A stretch of 64,000 nucleotides of DNA, taken from Ephemeroptericola cinctiostellae. GTDB taxonomy: Bacteria; Pseudomonadota; Gammaproteobacteria; Burkholderiales; Burkholderiaceae. Within the stretch, counting starts at the first letter, position 1. Each line of letters opens with the position of its first letter. Below, one piece after another: positions 54,799 through 63,811 of the stretch. A program made the position numbers and the translations under genes. Where the stretch lies: positions 1,426,001 through 1,490,000 of the forward strand of contig NZ_CP031124.1 of the NCBI RefSeq assembly GCF_003339525.1. The letters run 5' to 3'. Under the pieces are notes generated by a model. That model saw only the letters and a program-made list of their open reading frames with translations. It searched no databases and had not been told where the DNA came from.

Positions 54799-56172
54799 TC
54801 AGTGTTTCATAAGGTGTTCAATATCGTTTATGGCGACAGGTACATCGCGTGTGGTCAGCTCACAACCACTGGCGGTGACGATGGCGTCGTCTTCAATGCG
54901 AATACCGATGTTCCAAAATTGTTCAGGCACATCGGCTGATGGTCGAATGTATAAACCAGGCTCAATGGTCAGCACCATGCCTTCTTGTAACGTGCGCCAA
55001 ATGGGTTGCTGTGCATTGTCTTGACCACTGCTGTATGCGCCGCAATCGTGCACATCCAAACCGATCCAATGGCTGGTGCGGTGCATGTAGAACTGGCGAT
55101 GCGCACCTGAATGAATGGCATCATCAACGGAGCCAACTCGATTGGCATCAAGCAAGCCCAAGTTCAACATGCCTTCAGTTAAAACACGGGTGGCCGCTTC
55201 ATGAGGTGCATTGAAACTTGCACCCACATGCGTTGTTGCAATGGCTGCCTCTTGCGCCGCCAACACAATCTCATACACTGCACGCTGTGCAGGCGAGAAT
55301 CGACCATTGATAGGGAAAGTGCGGGTGATGTCACCTGCATACAGGCCGTATTCCGCACCCGCGTCAATCAAGCACAAATCGCCGTCGTTGAGCAAAGACG
55401 AGCCTGCGCGGTAATGCAGCACGCAGGCATTTGCGCCTGCTGCAACAATTGAACTGTATGCGACATGCTGAGCACCATCTTTGGCGAAACTGTATAGGAT
55501 TTCTGCTTCTAAGTCGGTCTCACGTTGACCCACACGGCATGTTTGCATCGCCTGCACATGCCCTTTGGCGGAAATACGGCCAGCCGCACGCATCCATTCC
55601 AGTTCTTGCCCATCTTTAACCAGACGCTGTTCGTCTAATAAGGCGTACACATCGTGCACAACACGTGGTGCACTCACCCCACTGCGTGTGGCCGATCGTG
55701 CGCTGTTGAGGGCTTCACGTAAAGTCGCATCCCATGTGGCATTGTCCAATAAGGGAGAAAAAATTTGGGTTTGATTGGCAAGTAAAGTGGGTAAATGCTG
55801 TTTGAGCGCATCAAAAGGCAAGGCTTCATCCAATGCAAAAGTTTTTTGTGCGGCTTCTGGTCCGTAACGATGGCCATCCCAAATTTCACGTTCCATGTTT
55901 TTTTCACGGCAAAATAAAATTGACCGTTGCATGTGCTCAGTAGAAACCAGCACCAACACCGCTTCAGGCTCACAAAAGCCTGTTAAGTAATAAAAATAAC
56001 TGTCAGGTCGAAAATCGTACTGTGCATCACGGTTGCGCACCACTTCAGGGGCTGTGGGGATGATGGCAACACCACCACCCAATGCCAGCATGCGGTTCAT
56101 TAAGTGTGTGCGGCGAGCGACGAATGCCGATGGGGCAAAAGGAGCCAAATGTAAAGGGGTGCTCATGGGCAT
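54799..56172 (-). CDS. pepP: Xaa-Pro aminopeptidase
   Basis: 457 residues (E. coli PepP 441). The N-terminal AMP_N domain has RRTHLMNRMLALGGGVAIIPTAPEVVRNRD. The C-terminal pita-bread M24 domain has metal ligands in LIDAGAEYGLYAGDITRTFP, HWIGLDVHDCG, TIEPGLYI and GIRIEDDAIVT. It removes N-terminal residues before proline. Start is ATG 56172 or 56166. It stands alone, with upstream 230 bases to the divergent GNAT gene. Confidence 0.96.
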   Translation of the reverse strand: MPMSTPLHLAPFAPSAFVARRTHLMNRMLALGGGVAIIPTAPEVVRNRDAQYDFRPDSYFYYLTGFCEPEAVLVLVSTEHMQRSILFCREKNMEREIWDGHRYGPEAAQKTFALDEALPFDALKQHLPTLLANQTQIFSPLLDNATWDATLREALNSARSATRSGVSAPRVVHDVYALLDEQRLVKDGQELEWMRAAGRISAKGHVQAMQTCRVGQRETDLEAEILYSFAKDGAQHVAYSSIVAAGANACVLHYRAGSSLLNDGDLCLIDAGAEYGLYAGDITRTFPINGRFSPAQRAVYEIVLAAQEAAIATTHVGASFNAPHEAATRVLTEGMLNLGLLDANRVGSVDDAIHSGAHRQFYMHRTSHWIGLDVHDCGAYSSGQDNAQQPIWRTLQEGMVLTIEPGLYIRPSADVPEQFWNIGIRIEDDAIVTASGCELTTRDVPVAINDIEHLMKH

Positions 56173-56402
56173 TTACCTAAAAGAATGTTGAAAATCAAGC
56201 GGGGTCATGGGGGCAGGTGTCATTCTATCGCATAAGTGAGGCGCTATAAAGCAAAGCCCTTTTGAGCGTTTTCGGCTTTTCGTGGATTGCTTGTTTAGTG
56301 ATCGATGTTCAACTTGAAAAAACAAATGGACAGGGTTTGATTCCTGCTATACTCGATTCAATCCAAAACCGTGTCAAAAACCGTGTCAAAAGGTGCTCAG
56401 TC

Positions 56403-56672
56403 ATGAATCATCACACAACCATCGATCGTTCTCCCAACCGTTTTGCTTTGGAGGATGAACAGGGTCAAGAAATGGGTTATTTGGATTATCACGTAGACGA
56501 TGTGCACTATTTTTTGGATTATGTTTATGTCGATCCAATATTTCGAGGTCAAAGCGTGGGTCAGCACATCGTACGGGCTGCCCTTGATTTTGCACAAAGC
56601 CAGCATTTGAAAGCCGTTCCGATTTGCGGTTATGCACGGACAGTCATGCAACGCATGGCAAGCAGAACCTAG
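56403..56672 (+). CDS. Small GCN5-related N-acetyltransferase, YjdJ-like
   Basis: 89 residues, GNAT-fold single domain. Motif FLDYVYVDPIFRGQSVGQHIVRAALDFAQSQHLKAVPICGYAR has the acetyl-CoA loop R-G-x-x-V-G. It is the size of the YjdJ/DUF-type mini GNAT proteins; substrate unknown. In front of it is a tandem repeat of AAAACCGTGTC (two copies, 56365-56387). A longer frame from 56262 has no similarity before this start. Confidence 0.85.
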   Translation: MNHHTTIDRSPNRFALEDEQGQEMGYLDYHVDDVHYFLDYVYVDPIFRGQSVGQHIVRAALDFAQSQHLKAVPICGYARTVMQRMASRT

Positions 56673-56786
56673 TATTGTGTTCGCTCACACATCAATCGCA
56701 CTGTCGTGAGTGATTGCAAGATTACAATAAAAAAATAGCAGCAAGCCCCCGTTTGATCTTCCTTAAACTGTTTTTGGAGGTGCATC

Positions 56787-57239
56787 ATGAAAGCAATGGC
56801 TTTAATTGCAGCAGGTGTGTTATGGTCGGTTTCAACCACGGCATCGGCTTATTGTCACACGAACAATTCAATTCGCAGTGCAAAAAATACCCACATTGGG
56901 ATGTATGAATACGTTGTGTTCACAATCAAAGGGAATTTGCTGGGCAGTTATGCGGTCTCTACGGTCACTGGTCCCTCTTTTGAAGAGGATCCATCGGGCA
57001 ATATGATCACAGTGACAGGACCTGCATACACCAAAATCCAATTCACAGGTGTAAAATGGATGTGCACCATACAACAACAGTATGTCGTGCCGAAGTCAAC
57101 TGTTAAGCAGGTGGCCAAAGTGGGTCAGTTTGAAGGTGTGGTGGGGTTTGTCGTTGGGCACACCGCCGCCACTTATTTGGGGCAGTACACCTACAGTATT
57201 CCGGGTTATCAAAAAGTAGTTCTGAAATTTCAGCACTGA
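56787..57239 (+). CDS. Exported hypothetical protein, 150 aa
   Basis: Starts at an ATG with GGAGG. Signal peptide MKAMALIAAGVLWSVSTTASA. The mature part, 130 residues, has two cysteines (YCHTNN and MCTIQQ) that could form a disulfide and repeated short beta-type stretches (YEYVVFTIKG, MITVTGPAYTKIQFTG, GQYTYSIPGYQKVVLKF). I recognise no family; it resembles small secreted beta-rich proteins. A 14-bp direct repeat starts three bases after the stop. Confidence 0.75.
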   Translation: MKAMALIAAGVLWSVSTTASAYCHTNNSIRSAKNTHIGMYEYVVFTIKGNLLGSYAVSTVTGPSFEEDPSGNMITVTGPAYTKIQFTGVKWMCTIQQQYVVPKSTVKQVAKVGQFEGVVGFVVGHTAATYLGQYTYSIPGYQKVVLKFQH

Positions 57240-57241
57240 TT

Positions 57242-57255
57242 AAAAAGTCGAAATG
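57242..57255 (+). repeat. Left copy of 14-bp direct repeat flanking the IS1595 segment
   Basis: AAAAAGTCGAAATG at 57242-57255 recurs exactly at 59244-59257. The two copies bracket the unknown gene at 57476 and the transposase gene. They could mark the ends of a mobile unit or an att core, but 14 bp can be chance. Confidence 0.4.
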
Positions 57256-57447
57256 CTGTTGTCAATGCGAATGTCGATTGTCCTTTGGGTTTCAGTTGAA
57301 GAGACAGGCGGTTTTCATGTTAATGGATGGCATATGAGTGCTCATGAAATCTTTTGATGGGGGGGGAGTGATGAGGTTTGATGTTTAATTGTCATTGAAT
57401 TTATGGGTCAACAGGCACGCTATAAGGTGGTTTAATCCCCTACCATA

Positions 57448-57481
57448 ACTCATGCTGATAGCTTATTCTATCAGCATGAGT
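57448..57481. repeat. 13-bp inverted repeat across the start codon of the 212-aa-frame gene
   Basis: ACTCATGCTGATA (57448-57460) and TATCAGCATGAGT (57469-57481), loop of 8. The right arm contains the ATG at 57476. As RNA it would mask the start site; as DNA it is a candidate operator. Confidence 0.7.
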
Positions 57482-58090
57482 ACATATAGAATACCTCCCT
57501 CTTTAAGCTGGCTGATTCGTAATAGACGTGTCATTACAGGCCGCATAAAACTTGCCGCCGATGAAAAGTCAAAGCTAGAAATACATCTTCAAAAAGCAAA
57601 TTTATTCATTCATCAGCATGAACTGATATCTCAGCAAATTGAAGTGTTAAAAAAAGACTTAGCTGCAATTGATCGCTCAATAAGTTTGCACGAAATTCCG
57701 ATTGATTTAACACAGTTAGGTGACTTACGACCCCATAAAAATCCATATCTTTTCAAAAGAGGTGTTCTAACACAAAGTATTTTCTCAGCTTTTTCGTTTC
57801 GCTCAAAAGTATGGCTATCAACAACAGAGGTTGCTGTGTATGTAAAATCCATAACACGCATCAACATTAACGATGAAAATTTTATCAATCTCAGAGATGT
57901 CGTCCGCAATCGGCTAATTGGTTTAGCATATCAAGGCAAAATCGATCGCATCAACTCTGGTAAGCTTCATAAAGAAGGCTTTTGGCGCCAGAAGCCTTCT
58001 TTTCGGGTTGGAATCACTTATTCAGCAATTCCTCTGGAAGACGATTACCTTGCCAGTAACCCCGAAAAAACTCTGACAAGCCCGAAATAG
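57476..58090 (+). CDS. Unknown protein with coiled coil and winged-helix-like end
   Basis: 204 residues from ATG 57476 (an in-frame ATG is at 57452). After MSTYRIPPSLSWLIRNRRVITGRI comes an alpha-helical, coiled-coil-like stretch (about 30-75, rich in K, E, Q and L), then a compact domain with STTEVAVYVKS and NLRDVVRNRLIGLAYQGKIDRI, a helix-turn-helix pattern ending in a charged wing. Family not recognised. Genes of this style turn up in integrative elements. Its end overlaps the transposase gene on the other strand by 77 bases. No Shine-Dalgarno, start inside a palindrome. It is AT-rich, unlike housekeeping genes here. Confidence 0.55.
   Translation: MSTYRIPPSLSWLIRNRRVITGRIKLAADEKSKLEIHLQKANLFIHQHELISQQIEVLKKDLAAIDRSISLHEIPIDLTQLGDLRPHKNPYLFKRGVLTQSIFSAFSFRSKVWLSTTEVAVYVKSITRININDENFINLRDVVRNRLIGLAYQGKIDRINSGKLHKEGFWRQKPSFRVGITYSAIPLEDDYLASNPEKTLTSPK
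57972..58001. repeat. Near-perfect palindrome before the transposase end
   Basis: AAGAAGGCTT (57972-57981) and AAGCCTTCTT (57992-58001) around TTGGCGCCAG, itself mostly palindromic. It lies 13 bases past the transposase stop on the minus strand and within the unknown gene; it may be the transposase terminator or an element end. Confidence 0.6.
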
Positions 58091-59126
58091 CTAATAGTTT
58101 AAATATTTGTGTGAAGCGTTCACGGAGTGTTTTACGGCGATTATCTTCTTGCCAGGCAGTCTCACACGCGTAAATCATAAGGTACGTAGGTCGAAACCCG
58201 TGATAAATTCCATACTCCGCCCGACGCATGCGTGAATTAAATGATTCAGCTTGGTTATTATTGGTTCCGTCATCGGCTTGATATTCAATTGCATGCTGCA
58301 CCGTTTTATGAGTATAAAGTGTTGAAAGCTGATTATAAGCAGCATTTTCATCTGACATAATCGTTGCACCTGTTTGCACATGCGCCCTTAAGAAGGGTAT
58401 GACATCACTTTCGTGCTCTCTGTGCGCAATTGTCACCCGAGTTCGGCTTGCCCCTTTGCCAACGTCACTTGATAGCTCACGAACAACCAATACAACTCGA
58501 CGCTTTAGTTTTCGTTTTGCATTAGCCTTTCCACCAGGCAGTAAGTGCTTAGCTCTACGTTGCCGACCTGATGGTGCTGCACCATACGTAGAATAGACGG
58601 CACTTTGTACACCTTCGATCTTATCTTTAAATTTTACCCCACGTTTATTTGCGTCACGCCGCTTCCCCCCAAAATAAGCACCATCAACATGTGCAACGCC
58701 ATTGAATAAAGAATTATCTCGATTTTTATAAAACAGTTCTCTTATTTTTGATAGTAAAAGCCAAGCGGTACGGTAGCTCACATCAATAAATCGAAGCATG
58801 TCATGAGCAGAACAACCTTTCCAATTGGTAATGTAAAGGAAAATTGCTTGCAAAATGACTTTCAAGGGTAATTTGTGGTTTTGAAATGCCGTTCCTAGCG
58901 TTGCAGAAAACTCACGCTCACAGCCTTTTGCACGACAACGCCAGTGTCGGCGATGCCGACGCCAATAATGATTTGTTACCAATCCGCATTCAGGACAAAT
59001 CTGATGGCCAGGTATTCCCCAACGCAGATCTGCAAAATATTGATGTGCTTCAGTTTCTGTTAAGTTCGTGATTTCTTCAAATGGTAAATCACGTAATTTT
59101 GATGAATTTAAAAAATGTTGTGCCAT
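58014..59126 (-). mobile_element. IS1595-family (ISXO2-like) transposase gene
   Basis: 370 residues, full length. N-terminal zinc ribbon CPECG...WRCRAKGCEREFSATLGT, then the integrase-like domain with HVDGAYFGGKRRD (first Asp), IMSDENAAYNQL (second Asp) and NNNQAESFNSRMRRAEYG (last acidic position). IS1595-family elements move by a DDE mechanism and often carry a passenger gene. I could not find clear terminal inverted repeats. The gene overlaps the unknown gene at 57476 tail-to-tail. Confidence 0.92.
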
Positions 59127-59425
59127 GATGGCTCTCCTTGGTCATTTGGTTTATTACCAGCAAAAATACTGGTTCCAATCTGGATCAATCCAGTGACCGA
59201 GAGACAACACTCTCCCATAGTCTATTAAAAAATAGGCTTGACAAAAAAGTCGAAATGGGAGAATATAAGTGCATCTGCTGCCGTTTCAAAGCATTGATAC
59301 ACTCTTTTAAAAGTCCAGAATTCGCGTCAACGAATCTGGACTTTTGTGTTTTGTCTCGGTTGTTTAATATTTAACATCTCTCAGTTACTCCTCATAAAAC
59401 TCCTTGTAATTAAATAAAAATAAAT
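59127..59425. other. Gap upstream of the transposase gene
   Basis: 299 bases without a convincing gene. Contains CTGGATCAATCCAG (59180-59193), a GAGAG/CTCTC pair, TCTATT/AATAG, and the right copy of the 14-bp repeat (59244-59257). Presumably contains the transposase promoter and the right element end. Confidence 0.5.
59244..59257 (+). repeat. Right copy of 14-bp direct repeat
   Basis: AAAAAGTCGAAATG, identical to 57242-57255. It lies 118 bases beyond the transposase start codon, where an IS1595-family element end would be expected. Confidence 0.4.
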
Positions 59426-59692
59426 TTACTCATTTGAGTTGCGAGTCAACTCATATTGCTGCGCAAGCCAAATGGCGACATCCTTACTAAAAGCAAAGTA
59501 ACCTTTTCTATTTGGCAACTTAAAAACAGGAACTGGCACCGTTGCGCGAGTTATTGATTGTCGCAATGCATCAACGCTCGAGTAACCCAAAGCTTTCGAT
59601 AAAGCACTTGAACCTAAAAGTGTTCCAAAGCGCTCAACTAAATCGTCCTCTAGCTGGTTTGTCAGTAGAGCAATTTTGTCATTTTTGTCCAT
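59426..59692 (-). CDS. Small DNA-binding-like protein of an accessory island
   Basis: 88 residues. Starts MDKNDKIALLTNQLEDDLVERFGTLLGSSALSKALGYSSVDALRQ, where LSKALGYSSVDALRQ has the helix-turn-helix spacing of MerR/AlpA-like excisionases, and ends SKDVAIWLAQQYEL. The R-x-T-V-P-V-P-V-F-K-L-P-N-R-K-G-Y-F-A-F stretch is a common linker in plasmid and element-encoded regulators of this size. The best guess is a regulator or directionality factor; no partner integrase is in the window. Divergent from the gene at 59791. Confidence 0.6.
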   Translation of the reverse strand: MDKNDKIALLTNQLEDDLVERFGTLLGSSALSKALGYSSVDALRQSITRATVPVPVFKLPNRKGYFAFSKDVAIWLAQQYELTRNSNE

Positions 59693-59790
59693 TGTTACGC
59701 TCAGTTATATTGATGAACAATGTTAAACTTACTAACATTGAATGGCAATGAGTAATAAATACTCAAATCATTACTCGTTTTCTTAAAAAA

Positions 59791-60918
59791 ATGAAACACT
59801 ATCCTATTGTTAATTATAGCTTTTCTCTTGATGAATTCTGTTTTCACGCCAAAGCGCGAAATTACGATCCATTACAAAAAGGTAAGTATAGGGATGTAGT
59901 TGATGCCTTTAGAATAGTTTATTGGTTTCACGAACTTAAAATCCGTAATAAGACACGAAGCTTATATGAGTTAGAAAAACTTCTTGAACCAGATGCCTTC
60001 AAAGTCGATAAATACGGTGAAAAGTATCGGCATAATAAATGGAGAGGTTATGCCATTGGTAAACACACACCAAATCAAAGTTTGGTTTTAAAAATTGACA
60101 AAACTAATCAAGGTACAGAGGCTATTTTTAATCATGTGCTATGGGATGTTTTACGCCTAGAACTCGGAGCTTCATTGAATGCAACCAGTTGGTTAATGCG
60201 AATAGAACCAGATGTTCAGGTTCTATTATTTAGTCGATCTAGCCCATACAAAGAACACCGCAAACTTAAAACACAAGCGTTTGAGGCAATTGAAAGACGA
60301 GCAGGACTTAGTGCGCTCGCATGTCTCACAATAATTGCAAGAAAGGCTTCTGAAGAGGGGGATTCGGAATATGCTTTTGAAGTTGGATATTGGATTTGTA
60401 GAATGCTTTTGCTTTGTGGGGAAGAGTTGATGCGTCACGGTATTGCAAACCCAATTTATCAATTCTATGAAATTTTCATTTTGCCATTAACTACCTTTAG
60501 CTATTTACATCATACCTATAGAGGCCTGAGTTATTTGTCACTTATTGGTCGCGTTTCTGATCGGCTGTGGCATCTTGAGGGTGTTAGCCCACATAGACTC
60601 TCTAAATCAGAAAAATTGCAATATGAACAAAAAATATTGGGTTGGGATTATGGTTTAGATAATTTAAATTTGTTTCTCCCAGCCAAAATAGCAGTGGATC
60701 AAGTATTAATAGAAAGTGATGCGTTCTTGAAATATTGGGAGGCGCAATTAAATGTTAGAAAATGGGCTGACTCTGGAAAATGGTACGAAAATATTAAAAC
60801 ATTCAATGAACACAAAAGAACCGACGACTTATGCAAACAATTACGGATTGCTGAAAATGCATTCAATAAATATTTACAAAACAATTTTTTGAATAATATA
60901 TCAAATGATGTAAAATAA
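59791..60918 (+). CDS. Unknown 375-aa protein
   Basis: Starts MKHYPIVNYSFSLDEFCFHAKARNYDPLQKGKYRDVVDAFRIVYWFHELKIRNKTRSLYELEKLLEPDAF. No signal peptide; one hydrophobic stretch in the middle (about 225-245) could be a helix of the core. It is rich in aromatic residues and has a central ERRAGLSALACLTIIARKA helix. No motif I can name; no nuclease, ATPase or integrase signature. It precedes the SIR2 gene by 65 bases on the same strand, so it may be part of that operon. AT-rich. The 62-aa length of shadows is not relevant here; this frame is well supported by length and codon use. Confidence 0.8.
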   Translation: MKHYPIVNYSFSLDEFCFHAKARNYDPLQKGKYRDVVDAFRIVYWFHELKIRNKTRSLYELEKLLEPDAFKVDKYGEKYRHNKWRGYAIGKHTPNQSLVLKIDKTNQGTEAIFNHVLWDVLRLELGASLNATSWLMRIEPDVQVLLFSRSSPYKEHRKLKTQAFEAIERRAGLSALACLTIIARKASEEGDSEYAFEVGYWICRMLLLCGEELMRHGIANPIYQFYEIFILPLTTFSYLHHTYRGLSYLSLIGRVSDRLWHLEGVSPHRLSKSEKLQYEQKILGWDYGLDNLNLFLPAKIAVDQVLIESDAFLKYWEAQLNVRKWADSGKWYENIKTFNEHKRTDDLCKQLRIAENAFNKYLQNNFLNNISNDVK

Positions 60919-60983
60919 AAGAATGGTTCAATATGGCTTGGATAGGTTTCCACATTTAATTCACACATACTTGGGGTTGATTA

Positions 60984-62045
60984 TTGGACACAATTAGCGT
61001 ATCAGAACAAAATACATTAGCATGTGAACTACAGTCTATCTTCTCCGACAGATTGGTCGTGGTGATTGGCTCTGGTCTGTCTTGTGCTGAAGGTTTACCA
61101 AGTATGAGTGCACTTGCGACAGAGTTGACTTCAAAAGTACCATTAGTAATTCCTGACTCAGACAAAGCTACTTGGGCTGCTATTGAAGCCGCTTTAGTCT
61201 CGGATGGTCTCGAGAGCGCATTACTCAAGCACCCACCTACAGATGCCATTGAAATGGCGATTATTCACTTCACAGCAGCTTTCGTTCACTCGAAAGAACA
61301 GGAAGTAATAACAGAGTGCGTGATAGGAACCCGCAAACTCAAAATTGCATCGCTACTCCCTCACATTTCAGCAGTCACACCAAAAATTGCCCGTATCATC
61401 ACCACAAATTATGACCGACTAATCGAATTTGCAACTGAATCTGAGGGTTGGGGGGTTGATTCGATGATGGTTGGCCGATATTGGGGGAAACATAATCCTG
61501 ATTTAAGTAACAAGCTTATGATCAAGGGAGTTTCGTCTGGCAATAAAGGTGCTACTAGACTAATTTACAGAAACCACATCAAGTTATTCAAACCTCATGG
61601 AAGCCTAGACTGGTTTATGTCTGGTGATACACCGATGACAAGTAGTATGGGATTTCCATCAGATCCGCTTATCATCACGCCAGGTGTAGGTAAGTATAAA
61701 AGAGGTTACGGCCAACCGTTTGATGCCCATCGCGAGCGTGGAAACGCAGCAATTGACAATGCATCATCAATTCTGTGTATCGGTTACGGCTTCAATGATG
61801 ACCACTTGCAAACCCATCTTTCTCCAAAGTTAAAAAGTGGGACAAAAGCACTTCTTCTCACCCATAGCTTGTCACCAAAAGCACAGGCGGTTGTAAGCCA
61901 ATCAGAAAACTGCATCGCGCTTGTTAACAGTACGGATGTAAAAAATCCTGGAACTATTGTGATTCGTGGCATGAGTAAAATCTTAATTCCAAACGTAGGA
62001 TGGTGGGATGTAGAAAATTTTGTAAAAGGAGTTTTAACATCATGA
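60984..62045 (+). CDS. SIR2-like NADase effector of an antiphage system
   Basis: 353 residues from a TTG start (GGGG upstream; no ATG precedes the motif). VVVIGSGLSCAEGLPSM (about 25-41) is the NAD-binding GSG loop, ITTNYDRLIEFA (N142) holds the conserved Asn, FKPHGSLDWF (H205) the catalytic-type His, and ILCIGYGFNDDHL the closing strand. This pattern is that of defence SIR2 proteins that cleave NAD in infected cells, not of classical deacetylases. Its stop TGA overlaps the HerA start (ATGA, 62042-62045). Confidence 0.9.
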   Translation: MDTISVSEQNTLACELQSIFSDRLVVVIGSGLSCAEGLPSMSALATELTSKVPLVIPDSDKATWAAIEAALVSDGLESALLKHPPTDAIEMAIIHFTAAFVHSKEQEVITECVIGTRKLKIASLLPHISAVTPKIARIITTNYDRLIEFATESEGWGVDSMMVGRYWGKHNPDLSNKLMIKGVSSGNKGATRLIYRNHIKLFKPHGSLDWFMSGDTPMTSSMGFPSDPLIITPGVGKYKRGYGQPFDAHRERGNAAIDNASSILCIGYGFNDDHLQTHLSPKLKSGTKALLLTHSLSPKAQAVVSQSENCIALVNSTDVKNPGTIVIRGMSKILIPNVGWWDVENFVKGVLTS

Positions 62046-63811
62046 CAAATGCGGCACTACAATTTCAAGATGGCGACCGACTTGGGCGAGTTGCAGCAGT
62101 CGATACCAGTCGAGTTTTGATTTCAGTCGAAAATCATCAACACATGACAACCATTGCAGTCGGGAATCTAATTGCAATACAAGGTCGTACCACAGCCGAA
62201 TTTCTAATTGGAATTGTCGAACGGGCTACTCGATCTGTTAGTGAGAAGCTGCTTCTTGATGAAACCGCAGATGATGGGTCGATTCCGCTTGGCGAGAGTC
62301 AAGAGGATTTTATAAAGGCGGTTCTGATTGGAACCTATCGCACCGTAGACGGTAGTTCATCAAACACTTTCAAGCGCGGGGCAGATTGTTTCCCGCAAGT
62401 TGATCGTGACTGCTTTCATGTGAACAGCAAGAACCTTCAGCAGTTCATGAATTTGCTCTCTATGAAAGTGGAGGAAAAGGAACGTTTGACTCTAGGTCAT
62501 TTCATGGCTGATCAAACGGCTGTTGCCGTAGCGAATGGTGATAAGTTCTTTCAGCGTCATGCTGCAATTTTGGGAAGTACAGGATCTGGAAAGAGCTGGG
62601 CAGTTGCGCTCATGCTCGAACGTGCCGCCGCTTTGAAGTCTGCAAACCTAATCGTGCTAGACATGCACGGAGAGTATTCGACATTGTGCGAAGGCCCTAA
62701 CGCTATTGCGCAACAGTATCGTATTGCGGGACCTGGTGATCTGGATAAGCCTGATGACGAATGCTTATTTTTACCTTACTGGCTACTGAACCGTGAAGAA
62801 ATGCTCGCGCTGATTCTTGATCGCAGTGATGACAATGCCCCAAACCAAGCAGCCCGATTTACCGAACACGTTCGGGCATTGAAGGAAAAGGTTCTGACCG
62901 ATTCAAAAAAGACAGATGTCCTCGCCACGTTCACGGTTGACTCACCGATTCCCTACCCCATTGAGTCACTACTTTCCCTTTTGAAAGATGACGACACGGG
63001 CACAAAACCCGGAGCCAATGACAAGCCAATCAAGGGTGATTGGAACGGCAAACTGAGTCGATTCATTATTCGCATGAAGGCGAAAACTGATGATCGAAGA
63101 TGTGGGTTCATGTTTCAACCTCCGGCAATGTGCAGCGAGTACGGTTGGCTTGAAAAGATGCTGGGTAGCCTATTCTCGGTTTCAGGTGCTCAGGGTGGCA
63201 TAAAAATTATTGATTTTTCTGAAGTCCCGTCGGACGTCCTACCTATAGTTACAGGCGTTCTAGCACGATTACTCTACAGCATTCAATTCTGGATGGACAA
63301 GGAATCGCGGCATCCTCTCACCATTGTTTGCGACGAAGCACATCTGTATCTTCCTGTCCGTGATTCTGCTGAGGCTGCGGAGAAACGTGCACTGGAGTCA
63401 TTTGAACGGATTGCTAAAGAAGGTCGCAAATATGGCGTCTCGTTACTTGTTGTCAGCCAGAGACCATCCGACGTGAGCCGTACAATTCTCAGTCAATGTA
63501 ATAATTTTCTTGTTCTGCGCTTAACAAATGATCAAGACCAAAGTGTTGTAAAACGACTGATGCCAGAGTCTATGGGAGGTATTACAGACATATTACCCCT
63601 TCTTGATCTTGGTGAAGCACTGCTATTAGGTGACTCGATCTTGCTTCCAACTCGAATTAAGTTGGATAAACCAAAAATTGAACCTGCAAGCGCAACACGT
63701 CAATTTTGGACTGAATGGGCATCTCAAACTCCTAAACCTAATGCAGTATCTAGAGCTGTAGAGGCGCTTAGATGCCAAGTTCGAGCAAAAAATAAGGATT
63801 CCGATAAGTGA
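62042..63811 (+). CDS. HerA-like DUF87 ATPase partner of SIR2
   Basis: 589 residues. N-terminal HAS-like barrel (about 10-60), Walker A ILGSTGSGKSWAVAL (178-185 core), DMHGEYSTL (HerA hallmark), Walker B TIVCDEAHLYLP, then SERIAKEGRKYGVSLLVVSQRPSDVSRTILSQCNNFLVLRLTNDQDQ, all typical of HerA hexameric DNA translocases. AAAGGAG precedes the ATG at 62042. With SIR2 it forms the SIR2-HerA defence pair described from bacteria, a large complex that depletes NAD. Its stop overlaps the PIN-like start (GTGA, 63808-63811). Confidence 0.92.
   Translation: MTNAALQFQDGDRLGRVAAVDTSRVLISVENHQHMTTIAVGNLIAIQGRTTAEFLIGIVERATRSVSEKLLLDETADDGSIPLGESQEDFIKAVLIGTYRTVDGSSSNTFKRGADCFPQVDRDCFHVNSKNLQQFMNLLSMKVEEKERLTLGHFMADQTAVAVANGDKFFQRHAAILGSTGSGKSWAVALMLERAAALKSANLIVLDMHGEYSTLCEGPNAIAQQYRIAGPGDLDKPDDECLFLPYWLLNREEMLALILDRSDDNAPNQAARFTEHVRALKEKVLTDSKKTDVLATFTVDSPIPYPIESLLSLLKDDDTGTKPGANDKPIKGDWNGKLSRFIIRMKAKTDDRRCGFMFQPPAMCSEYGWLEKMLGSLFSVSGAQGGIKIIDFSEVPSDVLPIVTGVLARLLYSIQFWMDKESRHPLTIVCDEAHLYLPVRDSAEAAEKRALESFERIAKEGRKYGVSLLVVSQRPSDVSRTILSQCNNFLVLRLTNDQDQSVVKRLMPESMGGITDILPLLDLGEALLLGDSILLPTRIKLDKPKIEPASATRQFWTEWASQTPKPNAVSRAVEALRCQVRAKNKDSDK

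Noticed and set aside
57240..59425. Terminal inverted repeats of the IS1595 element
   Set aside because: I compared both sides of the transposase gene and found only unrelated short palindromes and the 14-bp direct repeat; no inverted pair convincingly bounds the element.
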